From positions 62,001 to 126,000 of the forward strand of contig OZ037891.1 of NCBI GenBank assembly GCA_964035575.1: 64,000 nucleotides of DNA. The letters are read 5' to 3'. Within the stretch, counting starts at the first letter, position 1, and every line of letters starts with the position of its first letter. This stretch comes from Rhynchopus sp. YZ270_cl-10. Its lineage: Eukaryota > Euglenozoa > Diplonemea > Diplonemida > Diplonemidae. The translations under genes were made by a program, and so were the position numbers. The notes beneath the pieces were generated by a model that was not told the origin of the DNA, made no database searches, and worked only from the letters and a program-made list of their open reading frames with translations. This document shows positions 24,001 through 34,638 of this stretch, one piece after another.

Positions 24001-24073
24001 TGCTGCTGCTGCACACCAGGGGTGATACTGGGACCCCACCCAGGACTCCGAAGATTTCGTTTTTGCTGCTATC
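15035..24073 (-). pseudogene. Duplicate polyprotein frame C, lacking its native start
   Basis: This frame matches C2 with only scattered differences but lacks the native N-terminus. It is joined at 24073 to 3' UTR sequence of C2, which happens to be open in frame up to 24274. The extra N-terminal 60-70 residues of that frame (starting MTVCPMF) are therefore translated UTR and should not be taken as protein. All later domains are intact: OTU1, C2H2 finger, RT with YLDD, endonuclease, OTU2 and coiled coil. The C-terminus ends GNKKN rather than GKN, from a small insertion near 15040. Expression would need an internal start. Confidence 0.75.
22775..24010 (-). repeat. Gln/Ser/Leu-frame minisatellite in copy C
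   Basis: Degenerate tandem units built from AACTGCTG and GGAACTGC blocks (plus strand) encode Ser/Asn-rich repeats such as NSRHNSSFNCSSKDFCSS in the polyprotein frame. The same array lies at 32055-33290 in C2, 12 bp shorter, and at 35253-36620 in D with a different order and number of units. Long open frames in other phases (Leu-rich plus strand, Gln-rich and Ala-rich minus strand) are by-products. Confidence 0.85.
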
Positions 24074-24320
24074 ACCCTCTACCCTCAGAGCCTCGTCCAA
24101 GGGGTAAGGGCCGTCGCTGGGGTAGACCCGTCCTAGCCAGCAGCCAACCAAAAATATTAACAAAAAGGAAGGGGGGCGGAAAGGGGGGAAAGGGGGGGGC
24201 AAACCCCAAAGGATGAAAAGAACAAAAAACACAAAATAAAAAGGGTTAAAAATAAACATGGGGCAAACTGTCATTCTCTACACGCTTCTATACACACACT
24301 CTCACCCTCTAACTCTCACT

Positions 24321-27300
24321 CTAATTCTTCCCCTTTTTCCCCTTCCTTCCTCCGCTCTGTCTCCCCTTCTGTCCACCACCGCGACCATTGCGCCCTCTCT
24401 GCACCTCCTGGGGCGAGAGCACATGCTGCGTCGCTTGTGCCACTGCGTCGGTGAACACGTTCGACGTGTTGGACCTACCCTGAGCTGCATGGCGCTGGGG
24501 TCCTTTGGGAGCTGGGGAAGGAGCAGGTTGGGCGGAGGAGGTTGCATTGCCACGGCCTGCCGATGAGGAGGAGGAAGAAGTGGAGACTGCAGGTTGGGCG
24601 ATGGAGGTTGTAGTGCCACGGCCTGCAGAGGTGGAGGAAGAAGAAGAAGAAGAGGAGGCTTGAGGTTGTCGGCCTATTCCCTCTCGAGCCGCTCGTGCCT
24701 CATTCTCCCTCCTTGTACTCTCCGCTGCAAAGGCCTGCCCCCTACTGCTCCGGTTGTCCGTCAGGGCATGCAACGTCGACTTTGCCTTGCACTTTTCCTG
24801 AACCGACCACTCATGCAAACCCACCACCTTCATCACCTCATACCACTGAGTGAAAGTAGCGGTAGAGAGGGGGAGTGACAACAAGGGTCTGCCATCCTGT
24901 TTCTCTCCCTGACGGTAGTGGAACAGGGAGATCCACTTCGTCACAGAAGAAGGCACCGGCGACCCCATGGTGAGGCACGGGAAAAGACCCCCCCTCTCCG
25001 TCCGCTCCTCCTCCGTCCACATCCAAGCCTCGCTCTGCGCCCTCAGCAATTCCCTCACCCTCGCTTGCTTCTTCTGGTCAGGGATGCCTTCCACTGACAG
25101 AGAAAGCGAGCGATCCGCCCCCTCCATCGCGGTGTCGAGGTCCTCCTCCTGCTCCTGCTCATCATCATCCATCTCCTCCACCTTCACACGCACCTCGGTG
25201 TCTGCCGCCTCGGCCTGTCGCCCCACCTCCTCCTCCAGCTGATCCCGAGAAGGGGTTCCCCAGCTGACCCTGCCTTCCCGAACGACGATGACCGCGCTGG
25301 TCTTGCCCCAGGTATCGCAGTATCCGGCCTCCCCTGCTATCTTCCTAACCGCCTGACGGGCGACCACCGACTCCGGGCAATCACCGTCCCCCTCCCCGTT
25401 CCCACTCCACGGCTGCTGTGTCGCCCAGCAGTACAGGAACTCGCCCGGGCACGGAGAAGCACCTTGAGGACCAAAGAGAGCCATCCAGTCGCCGACACAG
25501 TCAGGTTCGAGTCCTTCAGGGTCGTCGCCCACCGCTCTCCGCACCGCATGGCAGGGGAGGAATAGCCGCCCTTCGCACACCACCCCAAAGCACCGCCCGT
25601 ATGCCACCATGCGTTCTGCCTCCAGCTGTCGGGAGAGGTTCACCGCCGTCAACAACAGAGTGGTCGCCTTCTGCTCCGACTCATGCTTAGCTGCGATGGC
25701 GTAATGCCTCTCGCAGCGTTGCCTGTCATACTCCGCCCGGAGCGACTCTCCTGCTTCGGGGTGCCGATCGCAGTCTTCCAAGTACTGCGCATGCATCTTC
25801 TTCGCGTCCTCTGCGAGTTCCCGCTTGTGCCTGGCGGTCAGCTCCTCCACACGATGCCTGTCCGCCGCCTTCGCCTGGTCCAGACGCACATTCTGTTCCT
25901 CCAGGAAACGACTCAACTCCTGCTGGCGGTCGCCAAAAGTGCCCCGAAGCGCGGCCAAATCCGGTCCCCACGACCGACGATGCTCCCGCCGTACCTCCAG
26001 GGCTTGCTGCCACGCGTCCGACGCACGCTGCAACGCTTCCTTCTTCACCTGGTCCGCCTTTTGTTGTTGCTGCTTCTGCTGTTTCCGTTGCTTCTCGTGC
26101 TTCTGCTGCTTCTGTTCTGCCTGCTGCCCCTCTTCGCCCGCCATTGGCATGTCTACCTCCTCGACGTCCTCGCCCTCGGGAGCTGGCACTGCTGGAGAAG
26201 GAGCCCGTTTAGGTGGTGGGTCTCCGCTCCCCTCCGCAGAGGCAGCCTGAGCCGGAACATTCGAGTGCAAAAAAGACAGGGCACTGAAATATTCCGCCCT
26301 GCCAATTTGCGACAGAGGGCAGTGCTTGGACCCCTGAGCGCAGTGCAGACATGCCAAGCCACCACACGTGTGACAGCAGAAGTGTGCGTCCGACGCATCG
26401 AAGAGCTTGCTGCATTGTTCGCACTGCAGGAAAGTGTTCGACGCCTCCGCCTCCCTCGCTCCCACAAAAGCCATGGGGCGCTCTGACTGGCACTCCCCCT
26501 TACCACCTGTGGCCTCAAAAGACAGGATGTGCTGCTGCAGAGCCGGGTCCATGGTGAGGGGCTCGTAGTGTCCCGGGATACTGCCGGATCCATCTGCCGC
26601 ATCCTGGTCACCCGAGTGGAGGAGAAGGACCACTGCCTTAGGCCGTTTTCTTGGCACCATCAGAGAAGGGCGGGCGAACTCGTTGAGGATGACCACAGAT
26701 ACCTCAAGAGCCTCCCCTGCCCCCGCCACTGCAATGGCATCCGCCCACGTACGCTCGTCTCCTCTGTCCCCACTCGTCATCAGCCGCTGCCAGACCCCAA
26801 AATTAGGGACAGCCGCACTCGACAGATCAGCGCGGCCCTGGACCTTCTTCACTGCCGCCTGGCGCAGACCCTCCACCGACAAATCCGTGCGCCCAGTGGC
26901 GAAGAGCAAAGCCTCAAAAGCACAGTCCCCCGCCACAAACGACCAAGTCACCTTCGAGGCTCCCAGCTTGGCCGCCTGTTCCGTCGCCCGAGGCCTCTGC
27001 GCTGCCGGGCACTCACGCAAAAACTCCCACTCACGCACCACATCGAGACCCGGCCCTTCCGGAATCACGGTAGCCGAATCGAACCTCCCGGTCCGCTTCC
27101 TCGGTGGCTCCACGTGGTCCGGCTTCACGTCCCTCTTGCGCTTCCCCTGCTGCTCCTCCGACCGGTCTGGAGCAGGACGACTCATATCGTCGTCAGGGTT
27201 CGCATCATCACAGAGAGGTTCCACGGCCCCTGCACTGCGGCGTCCAAACCGGTCCATGTCCTCTGCAGACGGTGCCACATCTACCTCCACACACGGCTCC

Positions 27301-30300
27301 CGCTTCAGGGTGGCAATCCCTACACACATAGCACCCCGCTCCAGAAAGGAAGATGCGACCTTTTTCTGGTACGCCACCGCAATGCTCTCCCGGATGCGCA
27401 ACTCTGCCGACCCTGTCAGGTGCGACGTCTGTCCCGTCGTCAGGCCTCCAAGCTGCGCAATCAAGAGGTTCGCCTCGTCGCCTGCACCCCCGAAGGCTTC
27501 AAACACAATAGGGGAGAACTTGGTGTTGATCTTGTTCAAATCCCGCTCGTGCTTCTCCCGTTTGACCTGGCCCTGGTTCTTCGCCGACCAGCCCACAAAC
27601 TTCGAGGCCCCTGTTCTGTAGGAAGGCAAGGTGGGGCACACGTGGGTGATGTCCAAACAACGAGGTCCATTTTCCGCCACTCCTACTGGGAGGTAGACGT
27701 CGCCTGGCCGCTTCTTCGACTCCAAATCCACTCTCACGGTCTCCTCCAAAGCAGGGTCCAAGCCCGCCCCTTGAGCCGCTCTGTACACCGAATCCCGCAA
27801 GGCGTTGTGGCGGGCGACGCGGTGTTTGGCGTAGGGGCAGCCAAAGGTGTGGTCGCCAAAGGAGTCCATGACAACCCTTTTCTGCCCCCCCTGACATGCC
27901 GAGCAAGTCGTTCCCTCCGCATGGATGGCCACCCCTAGTCGGAAACGGGTCACAACCGCAAAGTCCGCTGAAGACATCTGGTTCCTTGCTGAGGGTGTCG
28001 CCGTGAGGTACGTCCCAGAAAGCGGCAGGAGAAGGGACTTCATCCGTGCTCGGTCTCGCATGCAGAGCTGTTGCATCAACTTGTCTGCCTGGGCGTCAAT
28101 CACCGCAGACGACAGACTCTGCTGCTCCAGGATCTTCTTCGGCTGAGCCCTGTCCACGTGAAACGCCACCGGTACCCTGGAGTTGTACTCCTCAGCCGCG
28201 CTGTTCCATCTCTCCTCATCCCAGGTGAACGCAGGGTCCAAGGCCTGCGACAGTTGCAGGTTCCCTGACTGAGAGGCGAGGGACGCAGCCGTCCGATGGT
28301 CCACTGTGCGACGGATACCCAGCCCCCCAAGCGCCACAGGAAGCGCCGCCTGCGCCCTTGCCAACTCCGGCAGCGCCCCATCCGGGTCATGCAGAAGCGC
28401 AGCCAGGCACCTGTCAATCAGGTCGTCAAAAGCCGTCAGGTACTCCGCGCACTGTGGGATCCCCCGCATGTAGAACACCATGCGGCAGTAGCCTTCGCAG
28501 TATCTCAGTACGTAGAAGGCTGCCTGGGAGTCCCCGAGGTCCACAAGGGCTTCCAGGTTGCGGCGGGAATCGTCCACCTTCCGGGCCATGTACTCCTCGC
28601 AGAAAGCCGCAGACCCAATGGGGATGCCCAAGAAATCGAACCCATCCACATCCAACAGCCGAAACCCGCCTTCACCCATGGCGTCCTGTCCACCCTCGTT
28701 CAACGTGAACCCCACGGCCTCGAGATCCTCCTTGGAGACGCCACCAGTGGAGATGAGCTCACACTTGTTCGCGTTCACCTCCAACCCCAGTTCGGAGCTA
28801 CGAGTGCACAGAACCTGGTACGCCTCGAAAACCGCCTTAGGGGACCCCCTCAGAGAGCCGTCATCGAGGTACCACAAAGTCCCATCCAGGCCTGGGTGCC
28901 CCTTCAGCTCTAGCGCCATCTGGTGTATGGTCAGGGAGAAGAGAAGCGGGCCCAAGGGATCTCCTTGTTGAGCTCCGCGCTGAGACTTTATGGTATCCCC
29001 ACCATAGAACAGGCTAGAGTGCTCCAGGTAACACCATCGCACCCATGGGGCCAGCTCGGGGAGGTTGGCGTCGACCGCTCTTAGCATCGACAGGCGGTCT
29101 ACGCAGTTGAACGCGTTACGGTAGTCAATTTTCAAAATGACTTTACCTTTTCCGCGGTTGCGCCCGGCGTACTGCGAGATAACATCAGTCGCCACTGCCG
29201 CCCCCCTTGCCGTTGCCACCCCCACCTGGTTCCCTCGAAGAAGAAGCGTCCTAGCAGGCACCCGCACTCGCGCCGACAGAATCTTTCCCACCAGTCTGCG
29301 GAGAGTGTCCCCAACCGCAATCGGACGCACGTCCTCCTCCAGGCCCGGCCCCTTTGCAGGCTTCCGGAGAGCCACCAAGTTAGCGCCGGCGAAGAACTCA
29401 GCCACCTCCACTGGAGCATTTCCTCGTGCCAAAGACGTCAACACTGCGGCCAGCGCTGCCAAAGTTCCCTTAGCCCGCCTCTGTAGGCAAAGTGTACGAA
29501 GGTGCGCGCCCGTCACGTTCGAGGGACCCGCCGCCGATGACTTCGGCATGCTCCGCAGGGCCTTCATCACCTCCACCACTGTCACCGGTGGGACCTCCTG
29601 AGGCTGTGGCCAATCCGCCTGCTCCAGGGCCTTGGCATCAGCTGCGGCTGGGTGCTTCGTCTGAAGCTTTTCCAGCGTCGCCGGTGTCTGTGGGGCGAGG
29701 CCGTCGCTGGTAGCGCATGACATGGCCTGGCTCGGGAGTCCTGCTCTCGCTTTGGCTATGGTGCGCTTCCGTCTCCCTTCGTCAGTGTCTTCATCCGACC
29801 ACCCAGAGGGCCTTGGCTTCCGCTCCTCTACCGTTTGCTCCCACAGGGCGACATACTGGCCAGCCTTCCAAGCCTCCAAGTCCTTCCCCCAGGTGCTCGT
29901 CAAACGTCGCTCCTGGTCCTTGCCCCCTCGCTCTGTCCGTGTCCGGTGCAACACTGTGAAGAACAGTGCAAGGCGCTTCCAGGCCACCTCGTCCTGGTAC
30001 TCCAGGATGTCCATGAGGACCCTCAGGAAGAGCTCGCTGTACAGCTGCAGGTGTTTGTCTGGGCACCCGCCCTTCAGCTGGATCCTGGTGGTCCCCATGA
30101 CTTCAAAGGAGGGGAGGTCATCCTGATCTGTCAGCATTCCTCGACTGGAGGGAGACGGAGCGGTGAAGCCTTCTTCGCCAAAGTGCACCGTACAGGTGTT
30201 GCAGACCTCCTTGCTCTGCGGCAATAGCATGTCGCACTGATCGTTCGCACAGCGCGACATGCCCAAGTGGCCCAACAGCTCGTCGGGGATGTACGCTCCA

Positions 30301-33300
30301 TCCGCCTGGTGGCGACGCATGTGCTGCAGCAAGCCCTTACGAGACAGGCCCCCGACCGCATCACTCGAAGACAAAATTCCCGCTCTGCATCCATCAAAGG
30401 GGCAGAACACCCGATCCGCATTGATGTGTCCCAGCTTGGTAGCCAGGGGGGCGGTGGTGGTGGTGTTGGTGGGGATGATGCCATCCAAATGCGCTGTGTC
30501 CAGCACTGCCTGCCGAGCCTCCTTCCTCATCTTCTCTGCCATCCCCTCCTTGGTCTTCCCCACCTCCGGGACAAGCTCCACTGCCTCAAAGTGAGAGTCA
30601 CAGAGAGCGATGACGACCGTGGGAAGTTTCGCTTGGAAGCTCTCCGCGTACGACTTGGCGACTCTTTTGCTACCAGGGGTGATGCGCACGAGGGGGTTCT
30701 CTTCCGACGCCTGCACTACCACGATGTTGATGCGGGATGCTGTCGCGGTGAGCTGAAGCCCCAAGTGGTTGAGGTGGGCCTCGCCGGTCACACCATTGGC
30801 AAACTCCGTCATGGCCTCCTGCGACCCCAGCACCTGCACCAGGCGGTTCGACACCTCCACTGCTGTGTCATACAGCTGCTTGCGCATTGCCCTCACGTCC
30901 GGCTGCGTGTCGTGGTCCCAGAGGTGTAGTGCCACATAACCACAATCATTTGTGGACACGTTGGGGATGCGTTTAGCTCCAAACTTCGCCAGAGTCGCGT
31001 CCACAGACACCGCTTGCTCTGTATACGCAGGAGCGTTCACGTTTGCGCACCCACCGGTCAACGCAAACGGGGACAAGCTGATCGGGTGCTCCGGATCAGC
31101 AGGGGCAGGGCGCAGGTCCCAGGGCGTCACCGCTCGCCACAACAGCGACAGCAAGACCAGTAGGGACACCACCAGCATGCCAAATGCCATCCCGATCCTA
31201 CGAGTCCACCTGCGTGCTGCCACACGGCGCACCTCCAAGAGAAGAACCCAGCCAAGTGGGCGCGCGACGCCGACCAGTGCCACAAAACCCGCCAAACAAC
31301 CACCTGCGGACCATGCAACCCACACCCACTCGGCTGCACACACCGACAACTGACCCACCCCCATCACACTGGCCCTCACCAAGCTGGCAGCCACTCGGAT
31401 CCCTCCGGTCCATCGGCGCACTCGCTCGCTCGCCCCTTCCAGCCACCGCCATCCTCTCCGAACGCGGCACAGTCCCCGCAGCACACCCACCCCCAGCACC
31501 TCCGCGTCCCGAAAAAGCGCGCAACCCAAAACATGTGGCGCTGACCTCCCAAGCTCAGACCCCACAAAAACCAGAACCCAGATGGCCACACACTGCAAAG
31601 CACCTCTCAACGCATCGGCGACCCTGATCCTGCGGAAAACTGGGTGCGCTGCCGGAGAGGGCGGACGATTGCAGGGCGCCTTGCGCCGACGGAGCCTGCC
31701 CGCCTGTGACTTGGTCCAGTTCAAGGACCGGTGTCCTCGTCGCGTCCTCCTGGTCCTCCTGCCCACTAGCCACAAAATGAGATGACTGAGGGTAGGGGCG
31801 CGTCTGTCCTTCCACAGATCCAGGACCGCGAACGACACAAACACTCCCCACTCAGGTGCCTCGACTACCCAGCAGGGGTCAGGTTGACGCAAGGAGGTGA
31901 AGACCTCCCAGAGGTTGCACCACCAGTCGAACCAAAACTCTATCTGTACACACCCCTTTTGCCACACCCGCATCATCACACAGCCACTCTGTCCTTCTCG
32001 CCCCTCAAGGCTGACCCCGAACACCAGCATACCTCGCTCACCACCCCCTAAGTTGTTGTTGCTGCGTCTGCTGTTGATGTTGGTGCTGCTGTTGGACCTG
32101 CTGTTGGAACTGCTGCTGCAGAAGTCTATGGAACTGCAGTTGAAACTGCTGTTGTGCCTGCTGTTGGAACTGCTGCTGGAACTGCTTTTGGAGACGCTGT
32201 TGGACCTGCTGTTGGAACCGCTGCTGCAGAAGTCTTTGGAACTGCTGTTAAAACTGCTGTTAAGCCTGCTGTTGGAACTGCTGTTGGACCTGCCGTTAGA
32301 GCTGCTGCCGCAGAAGTCCTTGGAACTGCTGATGAAACTGCTGTTGTGCCTGCTGTTGTGCCTGTTGCTGGAACTGCTTTTGGAAACGCTGTTGGAACTG
32401 CTGCTGCAGAAGCCATTGGAACTGCTGTTTAAACTGCTGTTGTGCCTGCTGTTGGAACTGCTGCTGGAACTGCTGCTGGAACGGCTGTTGGAAACGCTGC
32501 TGCAGAAGTCTTTGGAACTGCTGTTGAAACTGCTGCTAAGCCTGCTGTTGGACCTGCTGTTGGAGCTGCTGCTGCCGAAGTCTTTGGAACTGCAGTTGAA
32601 ACTGCTGTTGTGCCTGCTGTTGGAACTGCTGCTGGAACTGCTTTTGGAGACGCTGTTGGACCTGCTGTTGGAACCGCTGCTGCAGAAGTCTTTGGAACTG
32701 CTGTTAAAACTGCTGTTAAGCCTGCTGTTGGAACTGCTGTTGGACCTGCCGTTAGAGCTGCTGCCGCAGAAGTCCTTGGAACTGCTGATGAAACTGCTGT
32801 TGTGCCTGTTGCTGGAACTGCTTTTGGAAACGCTGTTGGAACTGCTGCTGCAGAAGCCATTGGAACTGCTGTTTACACTGCTGTTGTGCCTGCTGTTGGA
32901 ACTGCTGTTGGAGACGCTGCTGGACCCGCCGTTGGAGCTGCTGCCGCAGAAGCCATTGGAACTGCTGTTGAAACTGCTGTTGTGCCTGCTGTTGGACCTG
33001 CTGTTGGAGCTGCTGCTGCAGAAGTCTTTGGAACTGCAGTTGAAACTGCTGTTGTGCCTGCTGTTGGAACTGCTGCTGGAACTGCTGCTGGAACTGCTTT
33101 TGGAAACGCTCTTGCTGCTGCAGAAGCCGTTGGAACTGCTGTTTAAACTGCTGTTGTGCCTGCTGTTGGACCTGCTGTTGGAACCGCTGCTGCAGAAGCC
33201 TTTGGAACTGCTGGTGAAAAAGCTGTAGAGCCTGCTGTTGGAACTGCTGCTGTAAAGGCCTTTGGAACTGCTGCTGCTGCACACCAGGGGTGATACTGGG

Positions 33301-33793
33301 ACCCCACCCAGGACTCCGAAGATTTCGTTTTTGCTGCTATCACAGTTGCAGCCACTGATGTGGTTGGGCATACATTGCCTCTTTTTGGGGATATCATGGG
33401 GGGAAGGGGGGTGTGGGTTGTTATGACAACAGTTCTTTACTTTGTTGCCTCCACACACGTTTTTGTTGCTGCTATCAAAGCTGCAGCTGCTTGGGTTGTT
33501 GGGCTCAAGAGGCCTCTTTTTGGGGTAAAAAAGGGGGGGAATGGGGCTCCTGCCACTGATGAGGAAGCTGTTGTAGCATAGGAAGCTGCCGCTCCTGCTG
33601 TTGGTGCTCCTGCTACTGCTGTTGATGCAGCTTATGTTGTTGCTGCTGTTGCTGCTGTTGCTGCTGTTGCTGCTGTTGCTGCTGTTGCTGCTGTTGCTGC
33701 TGTTGCTGCTGTTGCTGCTGTTGCTGCTGTTGCTGCTGTTGCTGCTGTTGCTGCTGTTGCTGCTGTTGCTGCTGTTGCTGCTGTTGCTGCTGT

Positions 33794-33826
<33 letters not shown>

Positions 33827-33871
33827 AGCTGGTGTGGCATATGTTGTTGCTGCTGCTGTTGGTGTAGCACC

Positions 33872-33912
<41 letters not shown>

Positions 33913-33946
33913 ATGTTGCTGCTGTTGCTGCTGTTGCTGTTGTTGC

Positions 33947-33980
<34 letters not shown>

Positions 33981-34133
33981 CTTGCTGTTGCTGCTGTTGC
34001 TGCTGTTGCTGCTGTTGCTGCTGTTGCTGCTGTTGCTGCTGTTGCTGCTGCTGTTGGTGTAGCACCTGCTGCTGTTGCTGATGCAGACATGCAGCACCAC
34101 CCACAACGCCCCCAAAAGGGCCTTCCTCCTCAT
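24321..34133 (-). CDS. Retrotransposon E polyprotein, copy C2, 3270 aa
   Basis: Apparently complete polyprotein with the same domain order as D. The first ATG in frame is at 34133 (MRRKALLGALWVV); the frame is open 26 codons further upstream through a GTG but has no earlier ATG. The N-terminal Ser/Asn tract is longer than in D because the CAG/CAA array at 33601-34085 is expanded. Subfamily-specific residues are shared with C, not with A or D: AGRNRGK, EHSSLFYGG, VLCTRSS, DQVKKE, RSLSLS, FTDAVA. One visible silent difference from C is GTATCGC at about 25312 versus GTGTCGC at about 16032. No stop or frameshift interrupts RT, endonuclease or either OTU-like domain. Confidence 0.85.
33601..34085 (-). 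repeat. Expanded CAG/CAA trinucleotide tract in C2
   Basis: About 480 bp of near-perfect GTTGCTGCT triplet repeats (plus strand) encode Ser-Asn-Asn/Ser-Ser runs in the polyprotein frame. The homologous tract in D (34690-34925) is about half as long. No stop codon arises in the pure repeat in any of the six frames, which explains several long artefactual open frames here. Confidence 0.9.
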
Positions 34134-34373
34134 TTTTAAAAAAGCAAAAACCAAAAAACGAAAACAAAGAAGGACAAGACACACTACTCCTTGCGCTTCG
34201 CCGGCCTGCACTCCTCAACCGTTGCCCAGGGACCGCCCCGTGGAGGCGTACAAGGCTCACAATAAAACAAAGGAAAGGGGGAGGGAGGGAGGGTAAAAAG
34301 AAAGGACAAGTGTGTTGTAATGTGTAAAAAATGGTCCCCTGTAAAAAATGGTCCCCTGTAAAAAATGGTCCCC

Positions 34374-34383
34374 TGCCAGTACA
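34374..34383 (+). repeat. Right target-site duplication of the B+E insertion (TGCCAGTACA)
   Basis: Second copy of the 8-10 bp duplication whose left copy is at 5939-5948. It continues directly into ATAGTAAAGT, as in the undisturbed 3' UTR. Confidence 0.75.
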
Positions 34384-34393
34384 ATAGTAAAGT
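34381..34393 (+). repeat. Left target-site duplication of D (ACAATAGTAAAGT)
   Basis: ACAATAGTAAAGT precedes the 5' end of D (TTACAGGGGACC) and is repeated at 45395-45407 right after D's poly(A) tail. Twelve bases (CAATAGTAAAGT) are unambiguous; the leading A could belong to the tail. Confidence 0.85.
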
Positions 34394-34451
34394 TTACAGG
34401 GGACCATTTTTTACAGGGGACCATTTTTTACAGGGGACCATTTTTTACACA
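34394..34451 (+). repeat. 17-bp tandem repeats at the 5' terminus of D
   Basis: Three copies of ACAGGGGACCATTTTTT, preceded by a partial unit. Element E carries the mirror set at about 34325-34374 (minus strand). The end points of E and D fall at different positions within the unit, so 5' ends may vary by repeat register. Confidence 0.9.
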
Positions 34452-34638
34452 TTACAACACACTTGTCCTTTCTTTTTACCCTCCCTCCCTCCCCCTTTCC
34501 TTTGTTTTATTGTGAGCCTTGTACGCCTCCACGGGGCGGTCCCTGGGCAACGGTTGAGGAGTGCAGGCCGGCGAAGCGCAAGGCGTAGTGTGTCTTGTCC
34601 TTCTTTGTTTTCGTTTTTTGGTTTTTGCCTTTTTAAAA

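Larger units (their letters stand above)
14046..34374 (-). mobile_element. Retrotransposon E with internal 9.28-kb tandem duplication (copies C2 then C)
   Basis: On the minus strand the element starts at about 34374 with three 17-bp repeats containing CAGGGGACC, runs through polyprotein copy C2 (24321-34133), and enters C2's 3' UTR. It then jumps at 24073-24076 from the 3' UTR (GAGGGTAGAGGG) into the middle of the 5' coding region (TGATAGCAGC), continues through a second near-identical polyprotein copy C, and ends with a complete 3' UTR and tail (14046-14097). Equivalent positions in the two copies are offset by 9280 bp. One 5' end, one 3' end and a one-base microhomology at the junction point to tandem duplication inside a single insertion rather than two insertions. 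The tail holds GCGAGCCTTGGCC between 8 and 31 A residues. The 3' end abuts the 5' end of B. Confidence 0.7.
34294..34480. other. Centre of giant palindrome between E and D
   Basis: Elements E (minus) and D (plus) lie head to head. Their 5' ends, each with three CAGGGGACC-containing 17-bp repeats, are separated only by TGCCAGTACAATAGTAAAGT (34374-34393), a piece of the 3' UTR of A. The arms extend about 10 kb each way with high identity. No gene lies in the spacer. Confidence 0.85.

Noticed and set aside
24074-24274. N-terminal extension of frame C beginning MTVCPMF
   Set aside because: This is the 3' UTR of C2 read in frame after the duplication junction; the same sequence follows the stop codon in A and D.
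33613-34407. Poly-Gln frame on the minus strand
   Set aside because: Alternate phase of the triplet tract; the frame continuous with OTU, RT and endonuclease encodes Ser/Asn instead.
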